A stretch of DNA of 40,457 bases from an uncultured Opitutia bacterium (GCA_903873805.1 CAIQQB010000067.1:1-40457); one strand, 5' to 3'. Counted from the stretch's first letter, positions 25,156 through 34,386 are shown. Notes: generated by a model not told the origin, from the sequence alone. A program made the numbers and translations.

Positions 25156-28100
25156 ATGCCCGCCCGGTTCCTCCACCTCCTTCGCCGACTCCGCCCGCCG
25201 GCATTGCCCCCGCTCGGCCGGCTCCTCCTGGTCGCCCTGCTCTGCGCCGCCCCGGGCCTGCTCCGGGCCAACCTTCCCGGCGGCGGCACCGGCACCGGGC
25301 CCAACGTCACCCTCACCAGCAACGCCACCACCGCCACCCTCAGCAACGGCCTCGTCTCGATCCTCTGCACAAAGGCCGGGGCCACGATCAACCAGATCAA
25401 CTACACCTACAACAACGGCGCGGGCAACACCACCTACCAACTGCTCTCCGGAGGCAAGAACGGCGGCCAGCTGTACTGGGAAACCGGCGGCTTCGGCAGC
25501 GGCACCTTCGCCTATTCCGTCGCCGTCGATCCGGCCGTGGGCGACGCCAGCCACGCCGCCGGCGATTACGCGGAAATCGACCTCTTCAGCACCTCGACGT
25601 CCAATGGCACCATGGACGTCCGCTTCTCCATGCTCCGCGGCTCCCCCGGCTTCTACGTCACGCCGACCTGGAGCCACCGCGCCGGCGACGTCGCCATGGG
25701 CACCGGCGAGGAGCGGGACAACATCTACATCTCCCCCACCTTCACCTGGAACAGCATCGATGCCACCCGCAACTTCCAGTACAACATCGGTGGCACCGCC
25801 GTCGGCGTGCCCGGTGCACCGGTCGAGGTCTCCCTCTGGACCACCGGCATCGGCCAGGGCAAGTATGAGGACAAGTACAAATACAGCGCCCATTTCGGCA
25901 CGGAGCGGACCTGGGGCTGGAGCAGCGTGACCAACGCCGCCGCCGGCTTCAGCGGCCGGAACATCGGGATCTGGTACTGCCTCGCGAGCAGCGAGTATTT
26001 CAACGGCGGCCCGCTCAAGCCCGAGCTGATGGACGCCCCCATGGTCATCATGACCAACGGCGGCCACTACTACATGGGCAGCGACAGCAACTTCGCCGCC
26101 GACGAGGCATGGACGCGGGTGTCCGGCCCCTACTTCATCTATTGTAATGCCGTATCGAATACGATCACCAACGCCTCCCAGGCCGCCAACGCGCTCTTCG
26201 CCGACGCCCGCGCCCAGGCCGCGGCCGAGGCCGTTGCGTGGCCCTACCCGTGGTTCGTAAACCCCAATTACGCCCCGGCCTCCAACCGTGGCACCGTCAC
26301 CGGCCGGATCGTGATCAGCGATAGCGGCAATCCCAACGCCTCGGCCGCCAATCTCTGGGTCGGCCTCGTCCAGCAACCCGCCACCACCGGGGCGGTCTAC
26401 GACTTCCAGCAGTGGATGAAACCCTATCAGTTCTGGGTCCAGAGCGACGCCGGCGGGAACTTCTCCATCCCCAACGTGATCGCCGGCACTAACTACACGC
26501 TCTATGCCTTCGGCCCCGGCGCGGCCGGTACGTTCCTGTCGCAGAACCAGTCCGGCGGCAATCCACCCCTGCTCACCAGCGTGCCTGCCACCCCCTTTGC
26601 CGTCACCGTCACCGGCGGTGCCACCACCGCCCTGGGCAATGTCACGTGGACCCCCGCCCGCGCCGGCCCGACCGTCTTTGAAATCGGCTACCCCGACCGC
26701 ACCGCCCGCAAGTTCCGCCACGGCGAGGACTGGTGGGTCGGCGACCTCGGCCCCAGCCCGTCCCAGCCCAGCCCCGTTTGGAGCAAGTTTCTCGAATACC
26801 CCTTCGATTTTCCCGCCGGCGTGAACTACGTCGTCGGCTCGAGCCGCTGGTCCACGGACTGGAATTTCATCCAGCCGGTCCTCCCCAACAGCTCGGGCAC
26901 ACTCGTCACCACCACCTCGAGCATCACGTTCAACCTCGCCTCGGCTCCCGCCGCCGGTGCCCCGGCCTCCCTCTACCTCGGCATCGCGTCCGACTACTAC
27001 ACCGCGCTCATCGTCAGCGTCAACGGCACCAACCTCGGCGGCGCCGCCGGCGTCACCGCCGCCCCCGTCACGACCATCCCCTCCACCGGCTTCTCCCCGA
27101 CCTCGAGCAACAGCGACACCAACATCCGCGACGGCATCAACGGGGCGTTCTCGGACGAACGGCTCAACTTTCCCTCCACCCTCCTGCACGCCGGCACCAA
27201 CACCATCAGCATCGGGCTCCGCCAGGCCGGCGGCACCGGCCTCAACCGCCACGCGATGTATGACTACCTCCGGCTCGAGCTGGGCGGCTATGTCCCACCC
27301 GCCCCAACCGCCGTCACCGCGTATCCAGGAAACAACTGCAACCTGCTCAGCTGGCCCGCCGTCCCGGGCGCCACCAGCTACAACCTGCTGCGCTCGGCCA
27401 CCGCGGGCAGCGGCTACACCACCCTCGCCAGCGGCGTGACCGGCCCCGTCGCCGGCAGCGGCCCGACCAACGCCACGTTCGTCGACGCCACCGCCGCCAA
27501 CGGCACGACCTATTATTACGCCGTCCAGTCGGTCAACCCCGCCGGGACCAGCGCCAGTTCCCCCGCCAGCGCCGGCACCGCCCCCTCCGCCGCAGCCGCC
27601 ACGTCCGCGCCCGCCGCCCCCACCGGGCTCACCGCCACCCCGGGCAACGCCCAGACCGTCCTCGCCTGGACGGCCCCGGCCGGCGCCAGCCTCTACACCG
27701 TCCAGCGCGCCACCCTGGTGAGCGATGATGGCGGCGGGTACAACACCCTCGGCACCATCACGCTCACCAACGCCGTTGCCGGCACAACCTACACCGACAC
27801 GTCGCCCACCAACGGCAGCCTGTACACCTACGCGGTCTCCGCGACCAACGCCGCCGGCACCGGCCCCGCCGCCACCTCCGCCATCGCCAAACCCCTGCCC
27901 TCCGCGCTCTCCGCCGCCCCCGCCACCCTCAGCGCCAGCGCCGCCGCCGCCCAGACGACCCTGACCTGGTCCGCCGTGTCCGGCGCCACCGGCTACATCC
28001 TCCAGCGCGCCACCTCGGCCGGCGGCCCCTACACGTTCGTCGCCAGCATCACCGAAAACACCTACACCGACACCGGCCTGGGCAACAACACGACCTACTT

Positions 28101-29907
28101 CTACACCGTCTCCGCAGTCAACGCCGCCAGCGTCTCCGGCAATTCCACCGTGGCCAGCGACACGACCGCGCCCGCCGCCCCCACCGGGCTCGCGGCTGCT
28201 GCCGGCAACACCCAGGTCTCCCTCAGCTGGACGGCCGCCACCGCCGCCACCAGCTACACGGTCAAGCGCGGCACCGCCACCGGCGCCGAAACCGTCATCG
28301 CCACCGGCGTCAGCGGCACCACCTTCACCGACACCGGCCTCGCCAACGGCACGCCCTATTTCTACGTCGTCGCCTCCGCCAATGCCAACGGCACCGGCCC
28401 GGTCTCCACCGAGGTCACCGTCACCCCCGTGGCCACCGTGCCCGTCGCTCCCACCGGCCTCACCGCCAGCCCGGGCAACGCCCAGGTCGCCCTCGCTTGG
28501 TCCGCCTCGGCCGGCGCCACCAGCTACACCGTCAAACGTGCCACCGCCACCGGCGGACCCTACACCACCGTCACCTCCTCGGTCGCGACCAACGCCTACA
28601 CCGACACCGGCCGCACCAACGGCACCACCTATTTTTACGTGGTCGCGGCCACCAATGCCGGCGGCACCGGCGCCAATTCCACCGAGGCCAGCGCCACCCC
28701 CGTCGCGCCGCCTGCCGCCCCCACCGGCCTCACCGCCACCCCCGGCAACACCCAGATCGCCCTCGCCTGGTCCGCCTCCACCGGCGCCACCAGCTACGCC
28801 GTGCTCCGCAGCACCACCAATGGCTCCGGCTATGTCGCCATTAACAGCAGCCTCAGTGGCACGAGCTTCACCGACACGGGCCTGGCCAACGGCACCACTT
28901 ACTATTACGTTCTGACCGCGACCAATCTCGGCGGCACCAGCGGCAACTCCACCCAGGCCAGCGCCACTCCGCTCCCGCCGCCACCCGCCACGCCCACCGG
29001 ACTCACCGCCACCCCGGGCAACGCCCAAATCGGCCTCACCTGGTCCGCCGATAGCGGGGCCACCAGCTACGCTCTCCTGCGCAGCACCACCAACGGCTCC
29101 GGCTACGCCACCGTCAACAGCACGCTCACCTCCACCAGCTTCACCGACACCGGCCTCAGCAACGGCACCACCTACTATTACGTTCTGAACGCCTCCAATC
29201 TCGGCGGCACCAGCGGCAATTCCACCCAGGCCAGCGCCACTCCGCTCCCTCCGCCACCCCCCACCCCGACCGGACTCACCGCCACCCCCGGCAACGCCCA
29301 GGTCGGACTCAGCTGGTCCGCCTCGCCCGGCGCCGCCAGCTACACGGTCCGCCGCAGCACCAGCAGTGGATCAGGCTACATCACGCTCAACAATTCCGTC
29401 ACCACCACCACTTACTCCGACACCGGCCTGTCCAACGGCACCACCTACTTCTATGTCGTGGCCGCCACCAATCTCGGCGGTAGCAGCGGTAATTCCATTG
29501 AGGCCAGCGCCACGCCGCTGCCCGCCTTCAACCTCTGGATCGCCGGATATTTTCCCGGCGTGTCTGACCCCGCCGTCGTCGGCCCCGCCGGCGATCCCGA
29601 CCATGACGGCCTGCCCAATCTTCTCGAATACTTCCTTGGGACCGGACCCAACCAGCCCGACCCCGCCGGAACTCTGACCTCCATCCCCGACGGGCATGGC
29701 AATCTCGTCCTCACGTTCCGGATGGCCAAGAACCTCGCGGGCGTCACCTATGCCATCCAGCAGTCGACCGACCTCGCCACCTGGACCGACACTGGCGTCA
29801 CCGCCGCCCAGACCGCCGATCAGGGTGCCTATCTGGACATGCAGGCCACCGTCCCACAAGGCGGCGCTCGCCGCCTCTTCCTCCGCCTCGTCGTCACCGC
29901 CCCCTGA
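25156..29907 (+). CDS. Secreted rhamnogalacturonan lyase (PL4-like) with eight fibronectin III domains
   Basis: 1583 residues from ATG 25156. A signal peptide (MPARFLHLLRRLR..., ending near LLRAN) is followed by a catalytic region to about residue 710. It has the three-part architecture of PL4 rhamnogalacturonan endolyases: a beta-sandwich (SNGLVSILCTKAGATI), a central carboxypeptidase-like insert (RGTVTGRIVISDSG...GNFSIPNVIAG) and a galactose-binding-like domain (EIGYPDRTARKFRHG...LRLELGGYVPP). Eight ~90-residue Fn3 units follow (TGLTATPGNAQ...NGTTYYYV...). The end is a 'DPDHDGLPNLLEYFLG' thrombospondin-3-like stretch plus a beta domain often seen at the C-terminus of verrucomicrobial exoproteins. 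Lyases of this family cleave the RG-I backbone by beta-elimination. It probably acts outside the cell, with the Fn3 array as a spacer. Confidence 0.85.
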   Translation: MPARFLHLLRRLRPPALPPLGRLLLVALLCAAPGLLRANLPGGGTGTGPNVTLTSNATTATLSNGLVSILCTKAGATINQINYTYNNGAGNTTYQLLSGGKNGGQLYWETGGFGSGTFAYSVAVDPAVGDASHAAGDYAEIDLFSTSTSNGTMDVRFSMLRGSPGFYVTPTWSHRAGDVAMGTGEERDNIYISPTFTWNSIDATRNFQYNIGGTAVGVPGAPVEVSLWTTGIGQGKYEDKYKYSAHFGTERTWGWSSVTNAAAGFSGRNIGIWYCLASSEYFNGGPLKPELMDAPMVIMTNGGHYYMGSDSNFAADEAWTRVSGPYFIYCNAVSNTITNASQAANALFADARAQAAAEAVAWPYPWFVNPNYAPASNRGTVTGRIVISDSGNPNASAANLWVGLVQQPATTGAVYDFQQWMKPYQFWVQSDAGGNFSIPNVIAGTNYTLYAFGPGAAGTFLSQNQSGGNPPLLTSVPATPFAVTVTGGATTALGNVTWTPARAGPTVFEIGYPDRTARKFRHGEDWWVGDLGPSPSQPSPVWSKFLEYPFDFPAGVNYVVGSSRWSTDWNFIQPVLPNSSGTLVTTTSSITFNLASAPAAGAPASLYLGIASDYYTALIVSVNGTNLGGAAGVTAAPVTTIPSTGFSPTSSNSDTNIRDGINGAFSDERLNFPSTLLHAGTNTISIGLRQAGGTGLNRHAMYDYLRLELGGYVPPAPTAVTAYPGNNCNLLSWPAVPGATSYNLLRSATAGSGYTTLASGVTGPVAGSGPTNATFVDATAANGTTYYYAVQSVNPAGTSASSPASAGTAPSAAAATSAPAAPTGLTATPGNAQTVLAWTAPAGASLYTVQRATLVSDDGGGYNTLGTITLTNAVAGTTYTDTSPTNGSLYTYAVSATNAAGTGPAATSAIAKPLPSALSAAPATLSASAAAAQTTLTWSAVSGATGYILQRATSAGGPYTFVASITENTYTDTGLGNNTTYFYTVSAVNAASVSGNSTVASDTTAPAAPTGLAAAAGNTQVSLSWTAATAATSYTVKRGTATGAETVIATGVSGTTFTDTGLANGTPYFYVVASANANGTGPVSTEVTVTPVATVPVAPTGLTASPGNAQVALAWSASAGATSYTVKRATATGGPYTTVTSSVATNAYTDTGRTNGTTYFYVVAATNAGGTGANSTEASATPVAPPAAPTGLTATPGNTQIALAWSASTGATSYAVLRSTTNGSGYVAINSSLSGTSFTDTGLANGTTYYYVLTATNLGGTSGNSTQASATPLPPPPATPTGLTATPGNAQIGLTWSADSGATSYALLRSTTNGSGYATVNSTLTSTSFTDTGLSNGTTYYYVLNASNLGGTSGNSTQASATPLPPPPPTPTGLTATPGNAQVGLSWSASPGAASYTVRRSTSSGSGYITLNNSVTTTTYSDTGLSNGTTYFYVVAATNLGGSSGNSIEASATPLPAFNLWIAGYFPGVSDPAVVGPAGDPDHDGLPNLLEYFLGTGPNQPDPAGTLTSIPDGHGNLVLTFRMAKNLAGVTYAIQQSTDLATWTDTGVTAAQTADQGAYLDMQATVPQGGARRLFLRLVVTAP
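27298..29520. repeat. Array of eight Fn3-coding repeats (~270 bp)
   Basis: Units begin with CCCACCGG(G/C)CTCACCGCCA-like sequence, for example near 27615, 28450, 28718, 28993 and 29266. The three C-terminal units share long runs such as GCGCCACC-AGCTAC and are the most alike, which suggests recent duplication. The first units are more diverged. Confidence 0.8.
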
Positions 29908-30014
29908 ACCCGGCAGCCGCATCAGCGCATACGTCCGGGACCTGCGGCTCCGCCCTTGCTGTTTCCAAAACTCTGTCCACTTTTCTTCTCAGCCAAAATT
30001 CAAGTTTCGCCTCC

Positions 30015-30659
30015 ATGAGCAAATCTTCCAAGAATTACATGCCGGTCATCCTGGTGCTCTGCGCCGTGACCGCCGGCCTCGCCATCTGGTACAACCAGCA
30101 TCAGCTCGCCGCCGCCAGGGCCGAGGCCGACCGCGTCGCGGCCCTGCGCCCCGCCCGGATCGATCCGGTTCCGAGTGCCCAGCCGGAAGCCCCGCCGCCG
30201 CCCGACACGCTTCCGCCGCCGCCGCCCGATGACCAGGCACCCGATCCCGCCCAGCAGATGCGGGACCGGATGGCCGCGTTCATGAATGATCCGCAGATGC
30301 AGCAGCAGATGCAGCAGCGCATGCAGGGCATGGCCCAAAACATGTATGGCGACCTCTTTGATTCGATGAATCTGAGTTCGGACCAGCGGGACCAGGTCAA
30401 CACCCTGGTCGCCCAGCGCATGCAGGCGGGAGCCACCGTTTTTATGAACGCGATGCAACAGGGCCTTGATCCCCAGGCCAATCGCGACCAGCTGATCCAA
30501 CAGGTTCAGCAGGCGCAAACCACGATGGATGCCAGCATCCAGGCCGTGATCGGAGCCGACAACTTCCAGCAGTTTCAGGCCCGCGACCAGCAGATCCGCC
30601 AGAATTTCCAAAATGGCGGCGGCTTCGGCGGGCCGGGCGGGGGTGGGCCGGGTGGCTGA
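30015..30659 (+). CDS. Gln/Met-rich membrane-anchored protein, possibly Spy/LTXXQ-like
   Basis: 214 residues. One membrane helix (YMPVILVLCAVTAGLAIWY, residues 8-26) is followed by a charged stretch and a Pro-rich linker (PPPPDTLPPPPPDD). A helical domain very rich in Gln, Met and Asn comes next (QQQMQQRMQGMAQNMYG; MNLSSDQRDQVNTLVAQRM), and the C-terminus is Gly-rich. The LSSDQRDQV helix resembles LTXXQ-type periplasmic chaperones (Spy/CpxP), but the similarity is weak. It lies 34 bp before an ABC-2 permease gene in what looks like one operon, and it may be a periplasmic partner of that exporter. Confidence 0.7.
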   Translation: MSKSSKNYMPVILVLCAVTAGLAIWYNQHQLAAARAEADRVAALRPARIDPVPSAQPEAPPPPDTLPPPPPDDQAPDPAQQMRDRMAAFMNDPQMQQQMQQRMQGMAQNMYGDLFDSMNLSSDQRDQVNTLVAQRMQAGATVFMNAMQQGLDPQANRDQLIQQVQQAQTTMDASIQAVIGADNFQQFQARDQQIRQNFQNGGGFGGPGGGGPGG

Positions 30660-30693
30660 TCCGACAGGGTCAAGACCGCATCCCGCCTATTCC

Positions 30694-31656
30694 ATGTTCA
30701 GCCCCACTCCGCTCCGGGATATCCTGCTCGTCGCCGGTTTTGAGCTGCGTGAAATGCTCCGCAGCCGCCGGGCCTATTCCGTAATCGCGCTGTATCTTTT
30801 GGTGGCCACGCTGGCGACCTTGGCCTTTGTGCAGATTCTCGTGCAGGCGGACGCCGTGGTCAAAAACCCGGCTTCCTTTATCATCGGCGGCCGGCCGGGG
30901 CAGGGCCGGGGCGGGATACTGACCCCGCCGCCCGCCATCGCGAGCGCTCCGTCGCAGGCGGTCCTTTTTTCCCGCAACTCCCCGTTTCGCGGACTCCTGA
31001 GCAGCATGTTGACGGAAAAGGACACGCTGGCGTTCATTCTCAGCAAACCGCCCATCGCCCTGTTCTACACCCTGATTTCCTTCATGACGCTGCCGTTTCT
31101 GATCATGATTACGTCGTCGGAAACCATCGCGCAGGAACACCAGACACGCGGTGTGCGTTTCATCGCCATGCGCACCGGACGCGCCGAATTTGTTCTCGGC
31201 AAGGCGCTCGGGCAGGGATTTCTGATGGGCCTCGTCACCCTGCTCTCCGGCGGGATGTGCCTCGCGATCGCCGCCTGGCAGCTCAGCGACTTCGAATGGG
31301 GGCCCGGAGTGTCCGCCGTGTTGTTGTTCTGGCCGCGCATCGCGGCCTATGGCGCCCCTTTCATCGGCCTGGCCGCGCTCTGCTCGATGAACAGCAGCTC
31401 CGCGCTCACCGCCCGTGCCTTCTCCCTGCTGGGGCTGGGCGGAATGTGGATGATTCACACTATCGCCAGTGTTTACAACGGCGTCGACGTGCCTCCGATT
31501 TTGAACCTGCTGGATCTTGGGGTTCCCAACTCCCATCAGAACGCGCTCTGGCGCCCCGACATTGCCTCCGTCGGCTCGACCATGGCGGTGCTCGCCACCC
31601 TGACTGCGCTCTATCTCGCCATCGGCCTGTTCTTCTACCGCCGGAGGGACCTGTGA
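30694..31656 (+). CDS. ABC-2 type transporter permease
   Basis: 320 residues from ATG 30694 (MFSPTPLRDI). The N-terminus GFELREMLRSRRAYSVIALYLLVATLA is typical of ABC-2 permeases of the NatB/YhaP sort: an elbow helix, then the first membrane span. A long extracytoplasmic loop (NPASFIIGGRPGQGRGG...) and five further spans follow, ending ALYLAIGLFFYRRRDL. The cargo cannot be told from the sequence. Its stop overlaps the GTG start of the ATPase gene (GTGA), so the two products are made together. Confidence 0.85.
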   Translation: MFSPTPLRDILLVAGFELREMLRSRRAYSVIALYLLVATLATLAFVQILVQADAVVKNPASFIIGGRPGQGRGGILTPPPAIASAPSQAVLFSRNSPFRGLLSSMLTEKDTLAFILSKPPIALFYTLISFMTLPFLIMITSSETIAQEHQTRGVRFIAMRTGRAEFVLGKALGQGFLMGLVTLLSGGMCLAIAAWQLSDFEWGPGVSAVLLFWPRIAAYGAPFIGLAALCSMNSSSALTARAFSLLGLGGMWMIHTIASVYNGVDVPPILNLLDLGVPNSHQNALWRPDIASVGSTMAVLATLTALYLAIGLFFYRRRDL

Positions 31657-32609
31657 GCGCCGCCCCCGCCCTGCTGCTCGACGCAGTTTACAAACGCTAC
31701 GGGCGCATCAAGGCGCTCGACGGCCTGGCGCTCGAAGTGCCCGCGGGAACCGTCTTCGGACTGGTCGGACCCAATGGCGCCGGCAAGACCACGACATTCG
31801 CCATCGCCTGCGGCTTCCTGAAGGCCGACCGCGGCACCGTCAGCCTGCTCGGCGACGGACCCTTCGACCCCACCCGGCATCGCGGCCGCATCACCGCCCT
31901 CCCGCAGGACGCCGCCCTCGGCCGCGACCTCAATGTCGCCGAACAGCTCGCCTACCTCGGCCGCCTCCAGGGCGTCAGCGCCCGCGCCATCCGCGGCGAG
32001 GTGCAACGCATCCTCCAACTGGTGGACCTCACCGAGCGCGCCCGCGACCGCACCCGCACGCTCTCCCATGGCATGCTCCGCCGCCTCGGCATCGGCCAGG
32101 CCTTCCTCGGCAACCCGGAACTCGTCCTGCTCGATGAACCCACCAACGGCCTCGATCCGCGCCAGGCCCACGTCATCCGCGAATTCATCGCCAGCCAGCG
32201 CGGCCAGCGCACCATCGTCGTCAGCTCCCATAATCTCCACGAAATCGAGACGATCTGCGACCATGTCGCACTGCTCGAGCGCGGCCGCGTTGTCTTCGCC
32301 GGCCCGATTGCCCAAGTCACCGGTCGCAACGACGAGATCCGCATTGCACTCGCCGAGGGCCCCGTGCCGTTGGACGCCATCCGGGCCGCCCTCGCCGGCG
32401 ACACCGTCACCTGGGATGAAAAAGCGCGGATCCTGAAACTGGTCTTTCAGAAGCAGCCCGGCCGCACGGCCGAGGATGTGACCGGCACCGCGCTCCGCGT
32501 CCTCCTCGATGCCGGCGCCCGCATCTCCGCCGTCAACCGCGGCCAGTCGCTCGAGAGCAAATACCTCGGCCTGCCCGACGCCACGCCTCCGCCATCGCCA
32601 CAGGCTTGA
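31653..32609 (+). CDS. ABC transporter ATP-binding protein
   Basis: 318 residues from GTG 31653. The upstream GGAGGG is one of the few Shine-Dalgarno-like sequences in the window, though it lies in permease coding sequence. It has Walker A GPNGAGKTT, a Q-loop ALPQDAALG, signature LSHGMLRRLGIGQ (LSHGM in place of LSGGQ), Walker B LVLLDEPTNGLDP and the switch His in SSHNLHEIE. A ~90-residue C-terminal domain, common in ABC-2 exporters, ends with a Pro-rich tail. The altered signature is frequent in this subclass. It follows its permease directly. Confidence 0.9.
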   Translation: MSAAPALLLDAVYKRYGRIKALDGLALEVPAGTVFGLVGPNGAGKTTTFAIACGFLKADRGTVSLLGDGPFDPTRHRGRITALPQDAALGRDLNVAEQLAYLGRLQGVSARAIRGEVQRILQLVDLTERARDRTRTLSHGMLRRLGIGQAFLGNPELVLLDEPTNGLDPRQAHVIREFIASQRGQRTIVVSSHNLHEIETICDHVALLERGRVVFAGPIAQVTGRNDEIRIALAEGPVPLDAIRAALAGDTVTWDEKARILKLVFQKQPGRTAEDVTGTALRVLLDAGARISAVNRGQSLESKYLGLPDATPPPSPQA

Positions 32610-32643
32610 CCGGTACCCGCCGGCGCACCAACGTCCGCCCCGC

Positions 32644-33027
32644 ATGTGGCGAAAGTTCCAAATCACCTCGGTCCTGCTGGCGTGGCTTTTCGCCACCGGC
32701 AGCCAGTGGGATTTCGTGCAGGTTTTTGCCTGGGGCCGGATGTTTGCGGACAACGCCACGACCATGTCCCTCGCCGAGGCCGCGCGGGAAACCTTCGCGC
32801 CGGAAAAGCTCTGCCCGCTCTGTCAGGCCGTCAGCCGGGCCAAACAGCAACAGGAAAACCCGTCCGCCCCGGACGCCAAGGCCCCCGGAAAAATCCTGCT
32901 CGTGTTCCAGCCGGTCCCGACGGTGATCATCGCCGCCCCGCCTCTTTCCCCGTGGTCGCCTGGCGACCAGGTCATGTTGAGCATCGGGCGCCTCGCGCCC
33001 CCGACGCCCCCGCCGCGGACCGCCTGA
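32644..33027 (+). CDS. Small exported protein with CPLC motif
   Basis: 127 residues from ATG 32644 (MWRKFQITSVLL). It has an N-terminal hydrophobic signal or anchor (ITSVLLAWLFATG), then FVQVFAWGRMFADNATTMSLAEA and the cysteine pair Cys57-Pro-Leu-Cys60. The C-terminus has a hydrophobic strand (KILLVFQPVPTVIIAAPPL) and a Pro-rich end. A CxxC pair in an exported protein could bind metal or act in redox, but I know no family with this layout. It is 34 bp after the ABC ATPase gene and may be the fourth gene of that operon. Confidence 0.6.
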   Translation: MWRKFQITSVLLAWLFATGSQWDFVQVFAWGRMFADNATTMSLAEAARETFAPEKLCPLCQAVSRAKQQQENPSAPDAKAPGKILLVFQPVPTVIIAAPPLSPWSPGDQVMLSIGRLAPPTPPPRTA

Positions 33028-33047
33028 GGCCGCTCGCGTCGGTGCGA

Positions 33048-33231
33048 ATGTCGGCAGGGTGCCCCCACCCCGCCTGCATTTTGCAACCCTCTGTGACTGC
33101 CAATCATTCTCGTTCTCATTCTCTTACTCATTCTCGGGATCGTAAACAAGCAGCCCGAGGCGAGAACGAGAATGAGTAGGAGAACGAGTGGCAGAGGCCC
33201 AACCCGCGGGGTGAGGGCACCCCGCCTACAT
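33048..33231. repeat. Long imperfect palindrome, REP/MITE-like
   Basis: The outer arms 33048-33073 and 33206-33231 are complementary at 23 of 26 positions (core GGGTGCCC-CACCCCGC). Inside, a left strand rich in TCTCGTTCTCATTCTC (33105-33138) faces GAGAACGAGAATGAGTAGG (33158-33189). The centre is near 33140-33150. The element occupies almost the whole gap between two genes, encodes no protein, and looks like a mobile or structural intergenic repeat. Its genomic copy number is unknown. Confidence 0.6.
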
Positions 33232-33354
33232 CAGACCGATGCTTCCTGCGCGGCAAATCATCCGCGGCTCCATCGCGCCTTTCTCGGCGCTCCGATTCCT
33301 CCACACCCGGTCAACGCCGGGGACTCTTCTTCAACGTAATCTCATTCCTTTCCC

Positions 33355-34344
33355 ATGTCCGCTTCCCGTTATTTCAAAACTTCGCTCCTCCATCTCCACC
33401 GCCGGATCATTCCGCTGGGGATCTCATTTGCCGCCCTGCCCGGGGTCACGTTCGGCTGCTCCGTCTGCGGTTGCTCGCTCAGCTCCGACTGGGCCCTGCA
33501 GGGCTACAACGAAACCGCCGGCCTCCAAATCAGCCTGCGCGACGAATACTATAAGCAGTCCGACCTCCGCAGCGGCACCCAGAACGCCAACCTTGCCACG
33601 ATCGACACGAGCGTGAACGAGATCCAGCAGGAGACCCTGAACCGAAACCTCGTCCTCGGACTCGACTGGGTCGCCAGCCCGAACTGGGCGGTGTCGCTGC
33701 AGCTGCCCTACTACGACCGGTTCCACAGCACGATCCAGCCGGGCGAGACCGATATTTCCACCTCGCACGCCACCGGCCTCGGCGATGTGCGGGTTCTGGG
33801 CCGCTACCAGGTCCAGCAGGGCCATGAGAGCAGCTGGAGCGTGCAGCTCGGCCTCAAGCTGCCCACCGGCGGCATCAACCAGAACTTCGCCACCGGGCCC
33901 GCCGCCAGCACCCCGCTCGACCACGGGCTCCAGCTCGGCACCGGCACGACCGATCTGCTCGCCGGCGTTTCGCATTTCTCCCGGCCCGGGCTCTACGTCA
34001 GCTGGTTTGCGCAGGTCCTGCTCGATCAGCCCCTCGCCGCTCGCGACGGCTTTATTCCGTCCTCCAGCGTCAACGCCAACACCGGCATCCGCTGGCTCAA
34101 CACCAGCGCGTTCACCCCGGAACTCCAGCTCAACGCCACCTGGAACAGCCGGGAGCACGGCATCAACGCCGACTCCGCCAACAGCGGCGGCGTGCTCGTG
34201 CACTTCAGCCCGGGCCTGAGCGCCGACCTCTCCACGCGGCTGAACGCCTTCGCGTTTCTCCAGCTCCCGGTCTACCAGCGCGTCAGCGGCCTCCAGCTCG
34301 AGGCCCGCTGGCTCCTCGCCTCCGGTGTGCGCTACAACTGGTAA
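33355..34344 (+). CDS. Outer-membrane beta-barrel protein, transporter-like, with CxxCxC motif
   Basis: 329 residues from ATG 33355. After a signal peptide (cleavage near FAALPGVTFG) comes a short Cys motif CSVCGCSLSSDWALQG (Cys35, 38, 40). The rest is a chain of alternating amphipathic strands typical of an outer-membrane barrel: LQISLRDEYYKQSD, NLVLGLDWVASPNWAVSLQLPYYDRF, GLGDVRVLGRYQ, SVQLGLKLPTGG. It ends in the aromatic GVRYNW, the usual barrel-assembly signal. Similar proteins are annotated 'transporter' and sometimes accompany metal-related genes; the cysteines could bind metal. Its gene stands between the palindrome and the convergent GH28 gene. Confidence 0.75.
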   Translation: MSASRYFKTSLLHLHRRIIPLGISFAALPGVTFGCSVCGCSLSSDWALQGYNETAGLQISLRDEYYKQSDLRSGTQNANLATIDTSVNEIQQETLNRNLVLGLDWVASPNWAVSLQLPYYDRFHSTIQPGETDISTSHATGLGDVRVLGRYQVQQGHESSWSVQLGLKLPTGGINQNFATGPAASTPLDHGLQLGTGTTDLLAGVSHFSRPGLYVSWFAQVLLDQPLAARDGFIPSSSVNANTGIRWLNTSAFTPELQLNATWNSREHGINADSANSGGVLVHFSPGLSADLSTRLNAFAFLQLPVYQRVSGLQLEARWLLASGVRYNW

Positions 34345-34352
34345 ACCGCCCC

Positions 34353-34370
34353 GGCAACCTCCGCGTTGCC
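34353..34370. terminator. Hairpin between convergent barrel and GH28 genes
   Basis: GGCAAC (34353-34358) and GTTGCC (34365-34370) pair perfectly around CTCCGC in a 42-bp gap between two convergent genes. There is no T-tract on either strand, so termination is only suggested by position. Confidence 0.35.
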
Positions 34371-34386
34371 AGTCGTGGACCGATGC

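Noticed and set aside
24985..29028. 1347-residue minus-strand open frame, Gly/Ala/Val/Asp-rich
   Set aside because: It is antisense to the lyase with Fn3 repeats. The low complexity arises from the complement of GCC/ACC-rich codons, and there is no start context or family resemblance.
27298..29520. CRISPR-like array of regular repeats
   Set aside because: The repeats are in-frame Fn3-coding units of ~270 bp without short conserved repeats or unique spacers.
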